A stretch of 64,000 bases of DNA, taken from Peribacillus butanolivorans. Its GTDB lineage: Bacteria; Bacillota; Bacilli; Bacillales; DSM-1321. The DNA is taken from assembly GCF_001273755.1 (NCBI RefSeq), contig NZ_LGYA01000001.1, positions 1,114,683-1,178,682 on the forward strand. The letters are read 5' to 3'. Made by a program: the position numbers and the translations under genes. The notes beneath the pieces are model-generated. The model had not been told where the DNA came from and did no database searches. It saw only the letters and a list, made by a program, of their open reading frames with translations. Positions 52,412 through 63,893 of this stretch are shown one piece after another (within the stretch, counting starts at the first letter, position 1; every line of letters begins with the position of its first letter).

Positions 52412-54082
52412 TTATTGAACCTCCATGATAATCGGTAGGATCATCGGACGGCGTTTTGTTTTTTCATATAAGAATGGAGACAATGTATCTGTAATTTCAT
52501 TTTTAATTTCGGACCATTGAGTAGTTTTACGATCCATTACTTTATTCAGGTGCTTAGTGATTAAGGATTGAGCATCGCTAATAAGGTCTCCAGATTCTCT
52601 CATATAGACAAATCCACGTGAGATGATGTCCGGACCGGATGCAATTTTGAATTCCTTCATATTAATGCTGACAACGACAACGACAAGACCTTCTTCAGAA
52701 AGAATCCGACGGTCGCGTAAAACGATGTTTCCGATATCGCCGATGCCGCTTCCATCAATATAAACAGAACCTGAAGGGATTTTCCCAGCGATTTGTGCTG
52801 TGTTTTCACTTAACGAAAGCACTTCACCATTATCCATGATAAAGCAATTTTCTTCAGGAACCCCGCAATCAACTGCATGGCGAGCGTGAAGTTTCTGCAT
52901 CCGATATTCACCATGAATCGGCATGAAGAATTTTGGCTTAATTAAACGAAGCATAAGTTTTTGTTCTTGTTGGCCGCCATGCCCGGATGTATGAATATCA
53001 TTCAATGGACCTGAAATGACGTCTGCGCCTGCACGATATAATTGATTAATTGTTCTAGAAACACTGATTGTGTTACCTGGAATAGGTGAAGAAGAAAACA
53101 CAACTGTATCACCAGGTATGATTTGGATTTGACGGTGAGTACCGTTCGCAATCCGCGAAAGGGCTGCCATTGGTTCACCTTGGCTACCTGTACAAAGGAT
53201 GGTTACTTTGTTAGCAGGCATCCGATTTAATTGCTGTACATCAATAAATGTATCTTTAGGAGCTACAATATAACCAAGGTCTTGCCCAATAGCAATAGCT
53301 GAATCCATGCTACGGCCGAAAACAGCAATTTTACGGCCGTTTGCTACAGCAGCTTCTACTACTTGTTGAAGACGATGGATGTTTGATGCAAATGTTGCAA
53401 ATATAATCCGTCCGTCCACTTTACGGAAAATGTCTTGAATGGTATCGCCAACGCGGCTTTCAGACATCGTGAAGTTCTGTACTTCACTATTCGTACTGTC
53501 TGAAAGTAAGCACAATACTCCTTCTTTACCGATTTCCGCCATCTTAGTTAAGTTTGCAGGTTCGCCTACAGGTGTAAAGTCGAATTTAAAATCACCAGTA
53601 TGAACAATTTGTCCAGGCGGTGTTTTTACAACGATTCCATAAGAATCCGGGATGCTGTGAGTTGTGCGGAAGAAAGAGACGGAAGTTTTCCGAAATTTAA
53701 TCACTTCATCTTCACTGATTTCGATCATGGTTGTTTGACGTAAAAGACCGTGTTCTTCCAATTTATTACGAAGTAATCCAAGTGCTAGCTTACCGCCATA
53801 TACAGGGACATTCACTTTTCTTAATAAATAAGGAATCCCGCCAATGTGGTCTTCATGGCCATGAGTGATGAAGACACCTTTAATTTTATCTACATTTTTC
53901 TCTAAATAACTGTAGTCAGGAATCACATAGTCAATTCCGAGAAGCTCGTCTTCTGGAAATTTAATTCCAGCATCAATAACGATGATTTCGTCTTGAAATT
54001 GAACAGCATATGTGTTCTTACCGATTTCGCCTAAACCGCCCAAGGCGAATACAGCTGTTTGATCATTTTTTACAAATTTCAT
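52412..54082 (-). CDS. rnjA: Ribonuclease J1
   Basis: A 556-residue beta-CASP metallo-beta-lactamase ribonuclease. The metal motif is H74-G-H76-E-D78-H79 ([11 protein letters not shown]), with GDFKFDF, the CASP region [13 protein letters not shown] and the HTSGHGGQ motif, and a C-terminal domain. RNase J1 has endo- and 5'-to-3' exonuclease activity and matures rRNA and mRNA. rpoY lies four bases upstream; the two form the conserved operon. AT-rich leader; no site of autoregulation noticed. Confidence 0.97.
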   Translation of the reverse strand: MKFVKNDQTAVFALGGLGEIGKNTYAVQFQDEIIVIDAGIKFPEDELLGIDYVIPDYSYLEKNVDKIKGVFITHGHEDHIGGIPYLLRKVNVPVYGGKLALGLLRNKLEEHGLLRQTTMIEISEDEVIKFRKTSVSFFRTTHSIPDSYGIVVKTPPGQIVHTGDFKFDFTPVGEPANLTKMAEIGKEGVLCLLSDSTNSEVQNFTMSESRVGDTIQDIFRKVDGRIIFATFASNIHRLQQVVEAAVANGRKIAVFGRSMDSAIAIGQDLGYIVAPKDTFIDVQQLNRMPANKVTILCTGSQGEPMAALSRIANGTHRQIQIIPGDTVVFSSSPIPGNTISVSRTINQLYRAGADVISGPLNDIHTSGHGGQQEQKLMLRLIKPKFFMPIHGEYRMQKLHARHAVDCGVPEENCFIMDNGEVLSLSENTAQIAGKIPSGSVYIDGSGIGDIGNIVLRDRRILSEEGLVVVVVSINMKEFKIASGPDIISRGFVYMRESGDLISDAQSLITKHLNKVMDRKTTQWSEIKNEITDTLSPFLYEKTKRRPMILPIIMEVQ

Positions 54083-54085
54083 AAA

Positions 54086-54295
54086 TTATAGCTCCAATAC
54101 TTTATAATCTTCATTTTGTTTTTCATATTCTAAATATGCTCCAGTTACTGCTGTTACGAATTCTACGTTATAAGGTTCTTTTTTTAATTTTAAACGAACG
54201 TCACGAACGGATTCACCTTCGACAAACATTGTTTTAGTATTCTCCCTGATGGGAACCTCTGCTATGGTTACTTGATAGTATACCTTAAATACCAT
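54086..54295 (-). CDS. rpoY: RNA polymerase epsilon subunit RpoY
   Basis: A 69-residue protein (MVFKVYYQVTIAEVPIRENT ... YKVLEL) matching RpoY/YkzG, a small subunit that binds RNA polymerase near the secondary channel side. It resembles phage Gp2 in fold. GAGGAGAG precedes the ATG on the minus strand. Only three bases separate it from rnjA, so co-transcription is near certain. Confidence 0.93.
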   Translation of the reverse strand: MVFKVYYQVTIAEVPIRENTKTMFVEGESVRDVRLKLKKEPYNVEFVTAVTGAYLEYEKQNEDYKVLEL

Positions 54296-54860
54296 TTTAA
54301 TCTCTCCTCACTTGTTTGCATTGCTTTTTTCATTATATATAAAAACAACAATTTTTTCATGTTTTTCAACATCATGTAAAAATAAACCCAGCTCCGCCAT
54401 AAAAACGGAAGGGGTTTTAGTTAACTGATTATACCAATGTCTTAAAAGTATATAAAAAATAGTCAGCCGAATCAGGTATTCAATTCATTGCGGCCTTCTC
54501 TATTCTTTTATCCTATCCGTTTTTACTATGTGTAAAACTTAAATCGATAAAGAAAAGTTTTTGGTCAACTTTTTTAGGGTGGAAATCAGTTTGACTGCGC
54601 TTATTCTATTGTGTTACGAAGTCTTTTTTCGCAACCGATTTCTTGCTTAAAGTGTCTAACCCTTAGTACAGCGTTCCATTAAGAGACAACGCTTCATATT
54701 CCGAATGCAATATGTACTTGCTTGAAATTTTCAAAGCCAAGATAGAAGAAGGCTTAACAAGAACTTTACAACAAGGAAGAAGCCCTCCGCAAGTTTTTGA
54801 AGGGCTGTACGAAAAAAACTCGCATTTGGATGACGGCCAAGGCACAATAGGTACGGCAGT

Positions 54861-54932
54861 TCATGCGATTGATTTTTTTCTTAAAAGATCATTCCACTGT
54901 TTTACAAGCTTTTTACGAAGCTTTTTTAACAT
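54861..54932 (-). CDS. Possible micropeptide of 23 residues
   Basis: MLKKLRKKLVKQWNDLLRKK is the start of a 23-residue, strongly basic, amphipathic peptide ORF. AAGGGAG lies ten bases before its ATG. There is no homology I can name, and codon count is too low to judge coding bias. It sits in the long spacer between rpoY and ykrA. Confidence 0.25.
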   Translation of the reverse strand: MLKKLRKKLVKQWNDLLRKKSIA

Positions 54933-55179
54933 GGCGATCACACTCCCTTAATTATTATTGTATAGGATTATTCAATAAAGTAAATATGTCTTTACAAGTA
55001 CTTGGCCCATTTTTGTAAAAAAGGCGCAATACCCAGTAGATAACTAGGTTTTTAGAGGTAATATAGTAAAGGCGCAGATTTGGGAGGAGAGAGTAGGGAG
55101 AATAAGTTGAGCTTTAATGAATTTTATTTACAGTAGTATATGCTCATTTGTAAATAAAAAACGTAGCAATAAATGTTAA

Positions 55180-55224
55180 TTGACAGGTGAGTTACTTGAC
55201 TTATCTTTATGACAATTATTAAAT
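55180..55224 (+). promoter_or_regulatory. Possible ykrA promoters
   Basis: Two overlapping sigma-A-like pairs: TTGACA-16-TATCTT and TTGACT (55196)-17-TTAAAT (55219), 50-70 bases upstream of ykrA. Confidence 0.4.
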
Positions 55225-55274
55225 GGGTACATATTAAAAAAAGGAAAACTGAATGAATTGGAAGTGAAGAGTTA

Positions 55275-56042
55275 GTGAAAATCGTATTCTTTGATATTGA
55301 TGGAACATTACTAGATCATGAAAAAAAGCTACCTGCCTCAACGAAGAAAGCTATTAAGCAATTACAGGACAATGGGGTTTTTGTTGCGATTGCTACAGGT
55401 AGGGCTCCGTTCATGTTTGAATCTTTAAGGGAAGAGCTTGGCATCGATACATTCGTAAGTTTTAATGGACAATATGTTGTTTTTGAAGGTGAAGTCATTT
55501 ACAAAAATCCTTTAAGTTTGTCTGAAATAAAAAGGCTTCACGAACATTCTGAAAAAAATAATATACCAATTGTATTTATGAATGAAGAGACAATGAAATC
55601 TAGTGTACCGCATCATAGCAGAATTGAAGAGGCATTAAGCAGTCTGAAGTTTCCACATCCAGAACTTCATGCCGATTTTTACGAAGATCATGACATATAC
55701 CAGGCCTTATTATTTTGCTCTGAGGATGAAGAAGGGAAATTCGTTGGTCAGTATGATAAATTTCATTTTATTAGATGGCATACATATTCGACGGATGTAC
55801 TTCCATTCGGTGGTTCAAAGGCAGAAGGTATAAAGATATTAATGGAAAAAGTCGGATTTGGCCTTGAGGACGTTTATGCATTCGGGGATGGGTTAAATGA
55901 TATAGAGATGTTAAAAGTAGCGGGATATGGCGTGGCAATGGGGAATGCCAGTCAGCTTTTGAAGCAGGAGGCCGACTTTGTAACGAAGGATGTCGATAAT
56001 GATGGTATACTTTACGGATTAAAAGAACTTGATCTGATCTAG
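55275..56042 (+). CDS. ykrA: HAD/Cof-type phosphatase YkrA
   Basis: A 255-residue HAD hydrolase of the Cof subfamily. Motif I is D7-I-D9-G-T (FFDIDGTLLD), motif II in AIATGRAPFM, motif III/IV in GGSKAEGIK and FGDGLNDIEML; a C2B cap lies between. It dephosphorylates small phospho-metabolites, probably flavin or sugar phosphates; the target is unknown. GTG 55275 starts the protein. Order rnjA-rpoY-ykrA-def agrees with B. subtilis. Confidence 0.88.
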   Translation: MKIVFFDIDGTLLDHEKKLPASTKKAIKQLQDNGVFVAIATGRAPFMFESLREELGIDTFVSFNGQYVVFEGEVIYKNPLSLSEIKRLHEHSEKNNIPIVFMNEETMKSSVPHHSRIEEALSSLKFPHPELHADFYEDHDIYQALLFCSEDEEGKFVGQYDKFHFIRWHTYSTDVLPFGGSKAEGIKILMEKVGFGLEDVYAFGDGLNDIEMLKVAGYGVAMGNASQLLKQEADFVTKDVDNDGILYGLKELDLI

Positions 56043-56047
56043 AACTT

Positions 56048-56078
56048 AAAAACTCCCGTCAACTGATGGGAGTTTTTT
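56048..56078. terminator. Bidirectional terminator between ykrA and def
   Basis: AAAAACTCCC and GGGAGTTTTT around a ten-base loop containing TCA/TGA. Confidence 0.85.
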
Positions 56079-56092
56079 ATCACTTAGTTAGC

Positions 56093-56647
56093 TCATCTTT
56101 CTACCGAAAAGGAATTTTCTGGAATGGTAAAGGGTTCTATTGGATTAATATGATCATAAAACAAGATTCCGTTCAGATGGTCGATTTCATGTTGAAAGCA
56201 AATGGCTGCGGTCCCTTTTAAGCGGAGCTGAACCAGTGTTCCATCCAGAGTCGTACCTGATACCATTATTCGAGCATAACGTGGTACATAACCAGAGATT
56301 GGACGATTAACGGAAAGACAACCTTCACCTGTCGTTAAGTAGGCTTTCTCCACTGAATGGCTAATGAGTTTAGGATTGAAAAGAGCGTAGCTATACAGTT
56401 CACCATTTTTATCTTTTAAATGAACGGCAATCATCCGTTTTGAAACATTTACCTGTGGTGCGGCCAAGCCTATCCCGGCTCTTAAACCATATTGAGCTGA
56501 AATTTCAGGATTCTGGCTATTTTGGACATATTCCATCAAGCTGGCTAAAAGTTGCTTATCTTCATCAGAAGCCGGCAGTGGTACTTCCAACGCGACTTTC
56601 CTTAATATTGGATCGTCTTCGTTAACAAAATCATCCATAGTAAGCAT
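56093..56647 (-). CDS. def: Peptide deformylase
   Basis: A 184-residue type 2 deformylase (B. subtilis YkrB/DefB). Motif 1 is GIGLAAPQV (residues 58-66), motif 2 EGCLSV with metal ligand C110, and motif 3 HEIDH (H153-E154-H157). It removes the formyl group from nascent proteins. The insertion around residues 40-55 marks the Gram-positive type. It is divergent from the YjcZ-type gene region and convergent with ykrA. Confidence 0.95.
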   Translation of the reverse strand: MLTMDDFVNEDDPILRKVALEVPLPASDEDKQLLASLMEYVQNSQNPEISAQYGLRAGIGLAAPQVNVSKRMIAVHLKDKNGELYSYALFNPKLISHSVEKAYLTTGEGCLSVNRPISGYVPRYARIMVSGTTLDGTLVQLRLKGTAAICFQHEIDHLNGILFYDHINPIEPFTIPENSFSVER

Positions 56648-56908
56648 AATCTTTCACCCCATTAAAAATTTATAATATATGTATAGGGTTATTTTAACAA
56701 AAAAAATGCGAAAAGTTAATGGACTGTATACATAGGCTTTTGGATTGATAAAAGAGTACATGATAGAGATAGGATCAATACTCAAATCCCTTTCCCTATC
56801 ATGATTGTATAAACCGATTGTGATCTTTTTTTTTAAAATCATTCATTTTTTTGTGAAATCAGGGTAAATAGATAACATATTCGGGTAAAGGTAGTAGTAA
56901 TAATCTGT

Positions 56909-57070
56909 TTAGCAGAAGCAGGCGCCGACAATGATAAGCAGGATGAAAAGTACGATGATTAGAGCAAAGCCGCCTCCAAAGCAGCCCCCGCCTCCACAAT
57001 GTCCACCATAACCGTAGCTGGGTGCAGCGGAAACCGGATAACAACAATCCTGGGTGTAACCTCCATACAT
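56909..57070 (-). CDS. YjcZ family sporulation protein
   Basis: A 53-residue protein that starts MYGGYTQDCCYPVSAAPSYG, has a Gly/Cys-rich turn (GGHCGGGGCFGGG) and a C-terminal membrane helix FALIIVLFILLIIVGACFC. This helix, with its FALIIVLFILLIIVGA core, is the hallmark of the YjcZ family, tiny hydrophobic peptides linked to sporulation. GGAGG is nine bases before the ATG. It stands alone on the minus strand between def and ykyA. Confidence 0.85.
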   Translation of the reverse strand: MYGGYTQDCCYPVSAAPSYGYGGHCGGGGCFGGGFALIIVLFILLIIVGACFC

Positions 57071-57285
57071 AATTTTATACCTCCGTTTTTATATTGTTAA
57101 AGTATTGACCACTCTTAGTTGAAACGGTCTCTACAGCCTATGCAGTACGGTTTAAAGGGTGTAGGCTAAAGCCCAGTAATGGAAAATTCCTGCTTAGAAT
57201 ATGATTAGTACGAGAGTCTGCAATCTTCTAAAACAGATGAGTAGAAAAATATCCTACTTCAAAGAACTATCAGGAGGAGCTATCG

Positions 57286-57951
57286 ATGTTGAAACGTTTT
57301 CGTCTATATTTTGTTTTACTTCTTTCCTTAACAATTATGACCGGTTGTTTTAGTAGTTCACCGGAAGAAAAAATCCATAAAATTCTTGAAAAAACTACGG
57401 AGAAGGAAAGTGATTTTACCGAGCATCAAGAGCCACTTAATAAATTGGAGAATAAAGAAAAAGAGCAATATGATAAAATTATTAAACTTGGAATGAATGA
57501 ATATGAACAAATTGTTGAACTTTCAGATGAAGCAACTAAGAATATTGATGAACGCGAGGCTATTATTGAAAAAGAACATAACAGTATGCAGGCCTCAAAG
57601 AAACAATTTAATAAGATAGAAGAACAAATTGGGAAAATAGAAAATAAGAAGGTAAAAAAAGAAGCCACTGAAATGAATAAGATAATGAGTGAACGATATA
57701 GCACGTACGATAACCTATATGAAGCTTATCAGCAAAGCTTAAAGTATGATCGTGAATTGTATGAACTATTTAAAAAAGAAGATTTGAAAATGGATGAGTT
57801 ACAAGGCCAAATCAAGAAAATCAATACCTCATATACTAAAGTGTTGAAAACGAATAGCCAATTTAATGAATTAACTGAAAAATCTAATCAGAAAAAAGAA
57901 AGTTTTTACAACAGTTCAGGTATAGAAATGGCAGATTTAACCAAAGAATAA
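57286..57951 (+). CDS. ykyA: YkyA putative cell-wall binding lipoprotein
   Basis: A 221-residue lipoprotein. The leader ends in the lipobox IMTGC (C21). The mature protein is almost entirely charged helix with coiled-coil character (EEKIHKILEKTTEKESDF, MQASKKQFNKIEEQI), matching YkyA. The function is unknown. CAGGAGGAGC precedes the ATG. It lies upstream of pdhA, as in B. subtilis, and ends in a terminator. Confidence 0.9.
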   Translation: MLKRFRLYFVLLLSLTIMTGCFSSSPEEKIHKILEKTTEKESDFTEHQEPLNKLENKEKEQYDKIIKLGMNEYEQIVELSDEATKNIDEREAIIEKEHNSMQASKKQFNKIEEQIGKIENKKVKKEATEMNKIMSERYSTYDNLYEAYQQSLKYDRELYELFKKEDLKMDELQGQIKKINTSYTKVLKTNSQFNELTEKSNQKKESFYNSSGIEMADLTKE

Positions 57952-57960
57952 TTATTTAAT

Positions 57961-57992
57961 GGGCTGTGGGTAATACCCATAGCCTATTTTTT
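57961..57992 (+). terminator. Terminator of ykyA
   Basis: GGGCTGTGGGT and ACCCATAGCC (one mismatch), loop AAT, followed by TATTTTTTA. Confidence 0.8.
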
Positions 57993-58130
57993 ATGCATTC
58001 AAATAGTTTATTAACTAAAAAATTCTAGAATAATTTTTTTATTCAATATATAAAAGAACTCCTAAATATAAAAAATGAAGAAACTGTACTAAAAAAATTC
58101 TAAAATAGAAAATCTAACAGCAGAATGAAA

Positions 58131-58144
58131 TGAAAGCGTTTAAA
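58131..58144 (+). promoter_or_regulatory. Possible catabolite-response element (cre)
   Basis: TGAAAGCGTTTAAA agrees with the CcpA consensus TGWAANCGNTNWCA except for C to A at position 13. It is 470 bases upstream of pdhA and about 220 bases before the likely -35, so its target is uncertain. Confidence 0.35.
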
Positions 58145-58365
58145 AATTTTCTCGAAATATTATTTTAAAGTCTCAAATGCCTTTAGTTAAAGCAATTTGG
58201 GAATCAATAGGATAGTCAATGGAAGTGAAATATTATACTTCAGTACCTATAAATTAAAAAAAGGATGAAAATTTATAGTACAGTTACAAAATCAAAACTA
58301 ACACAGTGATGAAGATTTGGTGTTGGAAATTCTATTAAATCTAAAAAATAAGGAAATACAAGTGA

Positions 58366-58395
58366 TTGACTTGACGTGAATGCATCTTGTAAACT
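58366..58395 (+). promoter_or_regulatory. Possible sigma-A promoter of pdhA
   Basis: TTGACT and TAAACT are separated by 18 bases, about 205 bases before the pdhA ATG. Confidence 0.45.
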
Positions 58396-58516
58396 AAATT
58401 TATAAAAGTTCTTGTATCATTTTTCTTGATTTTTTTTATGGTACAGAATAAGATTGAGACATATTAACCATATCCACGTTTGAGGGATTAGGCTTAAGGG
58501 AAAAATAAAAGAATGA

Positions 58517-59716
<1,200 letters not shown>

Positions 59717-59719
59717 GCC

Positions 59720-60697
59720 ATGGCTCAATTGACGATGATTCAAGCAATTACAGAAGCATTACGTACAGAACTTAAAAATGACGAGAATGTACTCGTTTTT
59801 GGAGAAGATGTTGGTCTTAATGGTGGAGTTTTCCGTGCAACGGAAAATCTTCAAAAAGAATTCGGCGAAGATCGTGTATTCGATACACCTCTTGCTGAAT
59901 CTGGAATCGGTGGATTAGCGGTCGGTCTTTCTTTACAAGGTTTCCGTCCTGTTCCTGAAATTCAATTCTTCGGTTTTATATATGAAGTAATGGATTCCGT
60001 AAGCGGTCAGCTTGCTCGTATGCGCTACCGTTCAGGCGGACGTTACAGTGCGCCGGTTACAATTCGCTCACCTTTTGGAGGTGGAGTGCATACTCCGGAA
60101 ATGCATGCGGATAGCTTAGAAGGTTTAATGGCTCAGCAACCAGGGTTAAAGGTAGTTATCCCTTCCACTCCTTACGATGCTAAAGGCTTATTGATTTCAG
60201 CGATTCGTGATAATGACCCTGTCATTTTCCTTGAGCACATGAAATTGTACCGCTCTTTCCGTCAGGAAGTTCCTGAGGAAGAATATACAATTCCATTAGG
60301 AAAAGCGGATGTGAAAAGAGAGGGAACGGATTTATCCATTATTACGTATGGTGCGATGGTACAGGAATCAATCAAGGCAGCTGAAGAATTGGCTAAGGAA
60401 GGTCATTCGGTTGAAGTTGTTGACTTACGAACTGTATCTCCATTGGATATTGATACAATCATTGCTTCAGTAGAAAAAACTGGACGCGCTATCGTTGTTC
60501 AAGAAGCACAAAAGCAAGCTGGCATAGCAGCGAATGTTGTCGCGGAAATTAACGAACGTGCTATTTTGAGCTTGGATGCACCAGTACTACGAGTGGCTGC
60601 TGCTGATACAGTATTCCCGTTTTCTCAAGCTGAAACAGTATGGCTCCCTAATTATAAAGACATTATTGAAACGGCGACTAAAGTCTTGAAGTTTTAA
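59720..60697 (+). CDS. pdhB: Pyruvate dehydrogenase E1 beta subunit
   Basis: A 325-residue transketolase-like subunit. [43 protein letters not shown] and [18 protein letters not shown] are typical, followed by the C-terminal domain ([17 protein letters not shown]). It completes the E1 heterotetramer with PdhA. AAGGAG lies seven bases before the ATG within the end of pdhA. A 121-base spacer follows before pdhC. Confidence 0.97.
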   Translation: MAQLTMIQAITEALRTELKNDENVLVFGEDVGLNGGVFRATENLQKEFGEDRVFDTPLAESGIGGLAVGLSLQGFRPVPEIQFFGFIYEVMDSVSGQLARMRYRSGGRYSAPVTIRSPFGGGVHTPEMHADSLEGLMAQQPGLKVVIPSTPYDAKGLLISAIRDNDPVIFLEHMKLYRSFRQEVPEEEYTIPLGKADVKREGTDLSIITYGAMVQESIKAAEELAKEGHSVEVVDLRTVSPLDIDTIIASVEKTGRAIVVQEAQKQAGIAANVVAEINERAILSLDAPVLRVAAADTVFPFSQAETVWLPNYKDIIETATKVLKF

Positions 60698-60818
60698 CTA
60701 TCTTGAGTAATCGGAATGGTAGTAACTGCTTGAGGAAGTAATTCGCATTAGAAGAATTACAAGATAAAGGACTTTATTCAAAGCCCTAAGTATGATTTAA
60801 TATAGGAGGTTGAACTCA
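60698..60818 (+). other. pdhB-pdhC spacer with a small hairpin
   Basis: GTAATTC (60738) pairs with GAATTAC (to 60760) around nine bases. There is no T-tract, so an RNA processing or stability element is likelier than a terminator. A secondary promoter for pdhCD is possible; none is obvious. Confidence 0.4.
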
Positions 60819-62177
60819 GTGGCATTCCAATTTAGACTCCCAGATATCGGAGAAGGTATACACGAAGGTGAAATAGTGAAATGGTTTGTTAAACCAGGAG
60901 ATAAGATCCAAGAAGATGACGTGCTTTGCGAGGTTCAAAACGATAAAGCCGTTGTTGAAATTCCATCACCAGTGGAAGGTACCGTGGAAGAAATCCTTGT
61001 TCAAGAAGGAACGGTTGCCGTTGTCGGTGATGTACTTGTAACATTCGATGCTCCAGGTTATGAAGATCTTCAGTTTAAAGGGGATCATGGAGAAGAAGCG
61101 AAGGCAGAAGGTGAGAAGAATACGGAGGCCCAGGTTCAAGCTACTGCTGAAGCTGGACAGGAAGTCAAGAAAGAGGCTGCTCCGGTTCAAGAAAATAGTG
61201 CAGAAACGGGCGCGGGATCACAACCAAAGGTTGAGGTGGATCCTTCACGACGTATTATCGCCATGCCTTCTGTTAGGAAATATGCACGCGAACAAGGGGT
61301 AAATATTCGTGAGATTTCTGGTTCTGGGGATAATGGCCGCATCATGAAAGAAGATATCGATGCTTTCAAAAACGGCAAAACGGCTCCACAGCAACCAGCA
61401 GCTCAAAGTGAAGCTTCACAACAAAACGATACGGAAACAACCGAAAAACAAAAAGTTTCAATTCCAGAAGGGCAATATCCTGAAACTCGCGAGAAAATGA
61501 GCGGTATGAGAAAAGCGATCGCCAAAGCAATGGTTAAATCCAAACAGACAGCTCCACATGTAACATTAATGGATGAAGTCGATGTGACGCTACTAGTTGC
61601 TCATCGTAAGAAATTCAAGGAAATTGCTGCAGAAAAAGGAATTAAGCTTACATTCCTACCTTATGTTGTTAAAGCGTTAACAAGTGCATTGCGTGAATTC
61701 CCTATGCTTAACACATCGTTTGATGATGAGGCAAGTGAGATTATCCATAAACACTATTACAATATCGGAATTGCGGCAGACACAGACAAAGGACTGCTCG
61801 TTCCAGTTGTAAAAGATGCAGATCGTAAATCAACTTTTGCTATTTCACAAGAAATTAATGAATTAGCTACGAAAGCTCGTGACGGAAAATTGGCTCCTAA
61901 CGAAATGAAAGGTGCTTCATGTTCCATCACGAATATCGGTTCCGCAGGCGGTCAGTGGTTCACACCTGTAATCAATCATCCAGAAGTTGCCATTCTAGGG
62001 ATTGGACGCATTGCCGAAAAAGCAATTGTACGCGACGGGGAAATTATCGCCGCTCCAGTTCTGGCATTATCACTGAGTTTTGATCACCGCATGATTGACG
62101 GGGCTACTGCTCAGCATGCATTGAATCACATCAAAAAGTTATTGAACGACCCAGAATTATTGCTAATGGAGGCGTAA
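60819..62177 (+). CDS. pdhC: Dihydrolipoamide acetyltransferase (E2)
   Basis: A 452-residue E2. A single lipoyl domain (lipoylated K43 in [12 protein letters not shown]) is joined by a Glu/Ala/Gln-rich linker to the peripheral-subunit-binding domain ([17 protein letters not shown], about 145-185), a second linker, then the catalytic core with H423 and D427 in [11 protein letters not shown] 60819 is the start: AGGAGG is nine bases upstream, whereas TTG 60810 abuts it. The stop is three bases from pdhD. It forms the 60-mer core of the complex. Confidence 0.96.
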   Translation: MAFQFRLPDIGEGIHEGEIVKWFVKPGDKIQEDDVLCEVQNDKAVVEIPSPVEGTVEEILVQEGTVAVVGDVLVTFDAPGYEDLQFKGDHGEEAKAEGEKNTEAQVQATAEAGQEVKKEAAPVQENSAETGAGSQPKVEVDPSRRIIAMPSVRKYAREQGVNIREISGSGDNGRIMKEDIDAFKNGKTAPQQPAAQSEASQQNDTETTEKQKVSIPEGQYPETREKMSGMRKAIAKAMVKSKQTAPHVTLMDEVDVTLLVAHRKKFKEIAAEKGIKLTFLPYVVKALTSALREFPMLNTSFDDEASEIIHKHYYNIGIAADTDKGLLVPVVKDADRKSTFAISQEINELATKARDGKLAPNEMKGASCSITNIGSAGGQWFTPVINHPEVAILGIGRIAEKAIVRDGEIIAAPVLALSLSFDHRMIDGATAQHALNHIKKLLNDPELLLMEA

Positions 62178-62180
62178 ACA

Positions 62181-63593
62181 ATGGTAGTAGGAGATTTTCC
62201 AATCGAAACAGATACTTTAGTGATCGGTTCAGGCCCAGGGGGATATGTTGCGGCAATTCGCGCAGCACAGCTTGGACAGAAAGTAACGGTCGTTGAAAAA
62301 GGAACAATTGGCGGAGTTTGTTTGAATGTAGGCTGTATCCCATCAAAAGCTTTAATTTCAGCGGGACACCGTTTCCATGAAGCTCAACATTCAGAAGACA
62401 TGGGTATCTTTGCAGAAAAAGTTACTGTTGATTTTTCTAAAGTACAAGCTTGGAAAGGTACTGTTGTAAAAAAATTAACTGGCGGCGTAAGCAGCCTGTT
62501 AAAAGGTAATAACGTTGAGGTTGTAACAGGCGAAGCTTATTTCGTTGATGAAAACAGCATCCGTGTTATGAATGATGACTCAGCTCAAACATATACATTT
62601 AAAAACGCAATCATCGCTACTGGTTCATCACCAATCGAGATTCCGTCCTTTAAATATACGAAACGTGTACTTAATTCTACTGGAGCTCTTGCTTTGGAAG
62701 AAGTTCCAAGTTCTATCGTAGTAATCGGTGGAGGTTACATTGGTACAGAGCTTGGCGGCGCATTCGCCAGCTTTGGAACTAAAGTGACTATTCTTGAAGG
62801 TACGGAAGAGATTCTTTCTGCAGGCTTTGAAAAACAAATGGCAGCACTTGTTAAACGTAACCTTAAAAACAAAGGTGCTGAAATTGTTACTAAAGCAAAT
62901 GCTAAAGGTGTGGAAGAAACTGAAACAGGCGTTACCGTTACTTATGAAGTAAAAGGCGAAGAGAAAAAAGTCGAAGCCGATTACGTTTTAGTAACAGTAG
63001 GTCGTCGTCCAAACACTTCAGAAATTGGTCTTGAACAAGTCGGAATCAAAATGACTGACCGTGGTTTAATCGAAACTGATAAACAATGCCGTACAAGCGT
63101 GAAAAACATTTACGCAATCGGTGATATCGTTTCTGGACCTCAATTGGCTCATAAAGCTTCTTATGAAGGTAAAATTGCAGCTGAAGCCATTGCAGGACAT
63201 TCATCAGAAATCGACTATCTTGCTATTCCGGCTGTAGTATTCTCTGAACCAGAACTTGCTTCTGTCGGATATAATGAAAAAGAAGCGAAGGAAGCTGGAA
63301 TCGAAGCGCTTGCTTCTAAGTTCCCATTCGCTGCAAATGGACGTGCTCTTTCATTGAACAATACGGACGGATTTGTGAAGCTAATCACTCGCAAAGAAGA
63401 CGGATTGGTTATTGGAGCCCAAATCGCAGGACCAAATGCTTCTGATATGATTGCAGAACTTGGTTTAGCTATCGAAGCAGGAATGACTGCTGAAGATATC
63501 GCGATGACAATCCATGCACATCCAACTTTAGGAGAAATCACTATGGAAGCTGCTGAAGTAGCCCTAGGAACTCCAATTCATATTATTAAATAA
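62181..63593 (+). CDS. pdhD: Dihydrolipoamide dehydrogenase (E3)
   Basis: A 470-residue flavoprotein. FAD-binding [17 protein letters not shown], redox-active C47 and C52 ([15 protein letters not shown]), NAD-binding [13 protein letters not shown], and the C-terminal catalytic HAHPTLGE are all present. It reoxidises dihydrolipoamide and reduces NAD+. The same enzyme normally also serves 2-oxoglutarate dehydrogenase. TGGAGG precedes the ATG. A strong terminator ends the pdh transcript. Confidence 0.97.
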   Translation: MVVGDFPIETDTLVIGSGPGGYVAAIRAAQLGQKVTVVEKGTIGGVCLNVGCIPSKALISAGHRFHEAQHSEDMGIFAEKVTVDFSKVQAWKGTVVKKLTGGVSSLLKGNNVEVVTGEAYFVDENSIRVMNDDSAQTYTFKNAIIATGSSPIEIPSFKYTKRVLNSTGALALEEVPSSIVVIGGGYIGTELGGAFASFGTKVTILEGTEEILSAGFEKQMAALVKRNLKNKGAEIVTKANAKGVEETETGVTVTYEVKGEEKKVEADYVLVTVGRRPNTSEIGLEQVGIKMTDRGLIETDKQCRTSVKNIYAIGDIVSGPQLAHKASYEGKIAAEAIAGHSSEIDYLAIPAVVFSEPELASVGYNEKEAKEAGIEALASKFPFAANGRALSLNNTDGFVKLITRKEDGLVIGAQIAGPNASDMIAELGLAIEAGMTAEDIAMTIHAHPTLGEITMEAAEVALGTPIHIIK

Positions 63594-63598
63594 TTGAT

Positions 63599-63640
63599 AC
63601 CAAAAAAAGCGTGCTGCCATTTGCAGTACGCTTTTTTGGT
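63599..63640 (+). terminator. Terminator of the pdh operon
   Basis: ACCAAAAAAAGCGT and ACGCTTTTTTGGT flank an inner CTGC/GCAG stem. Confidence 0.9.
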
Positions 63641-63893
63641 TTTTATAAATAAAAATTAAATTAAAACTGGTACAAATTTAATGTCTTCTCCCAAATTAGG
63701 ATATTTTCTTTACTCAATTTAAATGAAAAGTGCAAAATGGGCATAAGCTATACAAAGGTCTTCATACTTTTTTTCTATAAAAGGTTTAAATTGAGTAAAA
63801 GAGGATAAAAAAATAGGAAGAGCGATGTACTGAAGAATTAGGCTGCCGATTAAACAAAGTGGCTGATTATTCATTTTAAATGGGGTGGATCAC
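63641..63893. other. Spacer between pdhD and the last gene
   Basis: About 250 AT-rich bases. Nothing recognised beyond GGGGTGG at 63882-63888, the ribosome binding site of the next gene. Confidence 0.3.

Larger units (their letters stand above)
54296..55274. other. 979-base region without a firm gene
   Basis: It holds the rpoY-rnjA promoter region (left) and the ykrA leader (right). A plus-strand frame at 54712-54951 is open but lacks a ribosome binding site. On the minus strand a 23-codon ORF at 54861-54932 has one. AACCC/GGGTT and AGCCCT/AGGGCT hairpins occur near 54387-54420 and 54781-54806. No known RNA was recognised. Confidence 0.35.

Noticed and set aside
54712..54951. 79-codon plus-strand frame
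   Set aside because: No ribosome binding site before the ATG, the C-terminal part is low-complexity, and the micropeptide ORF on the other strand has a better start.
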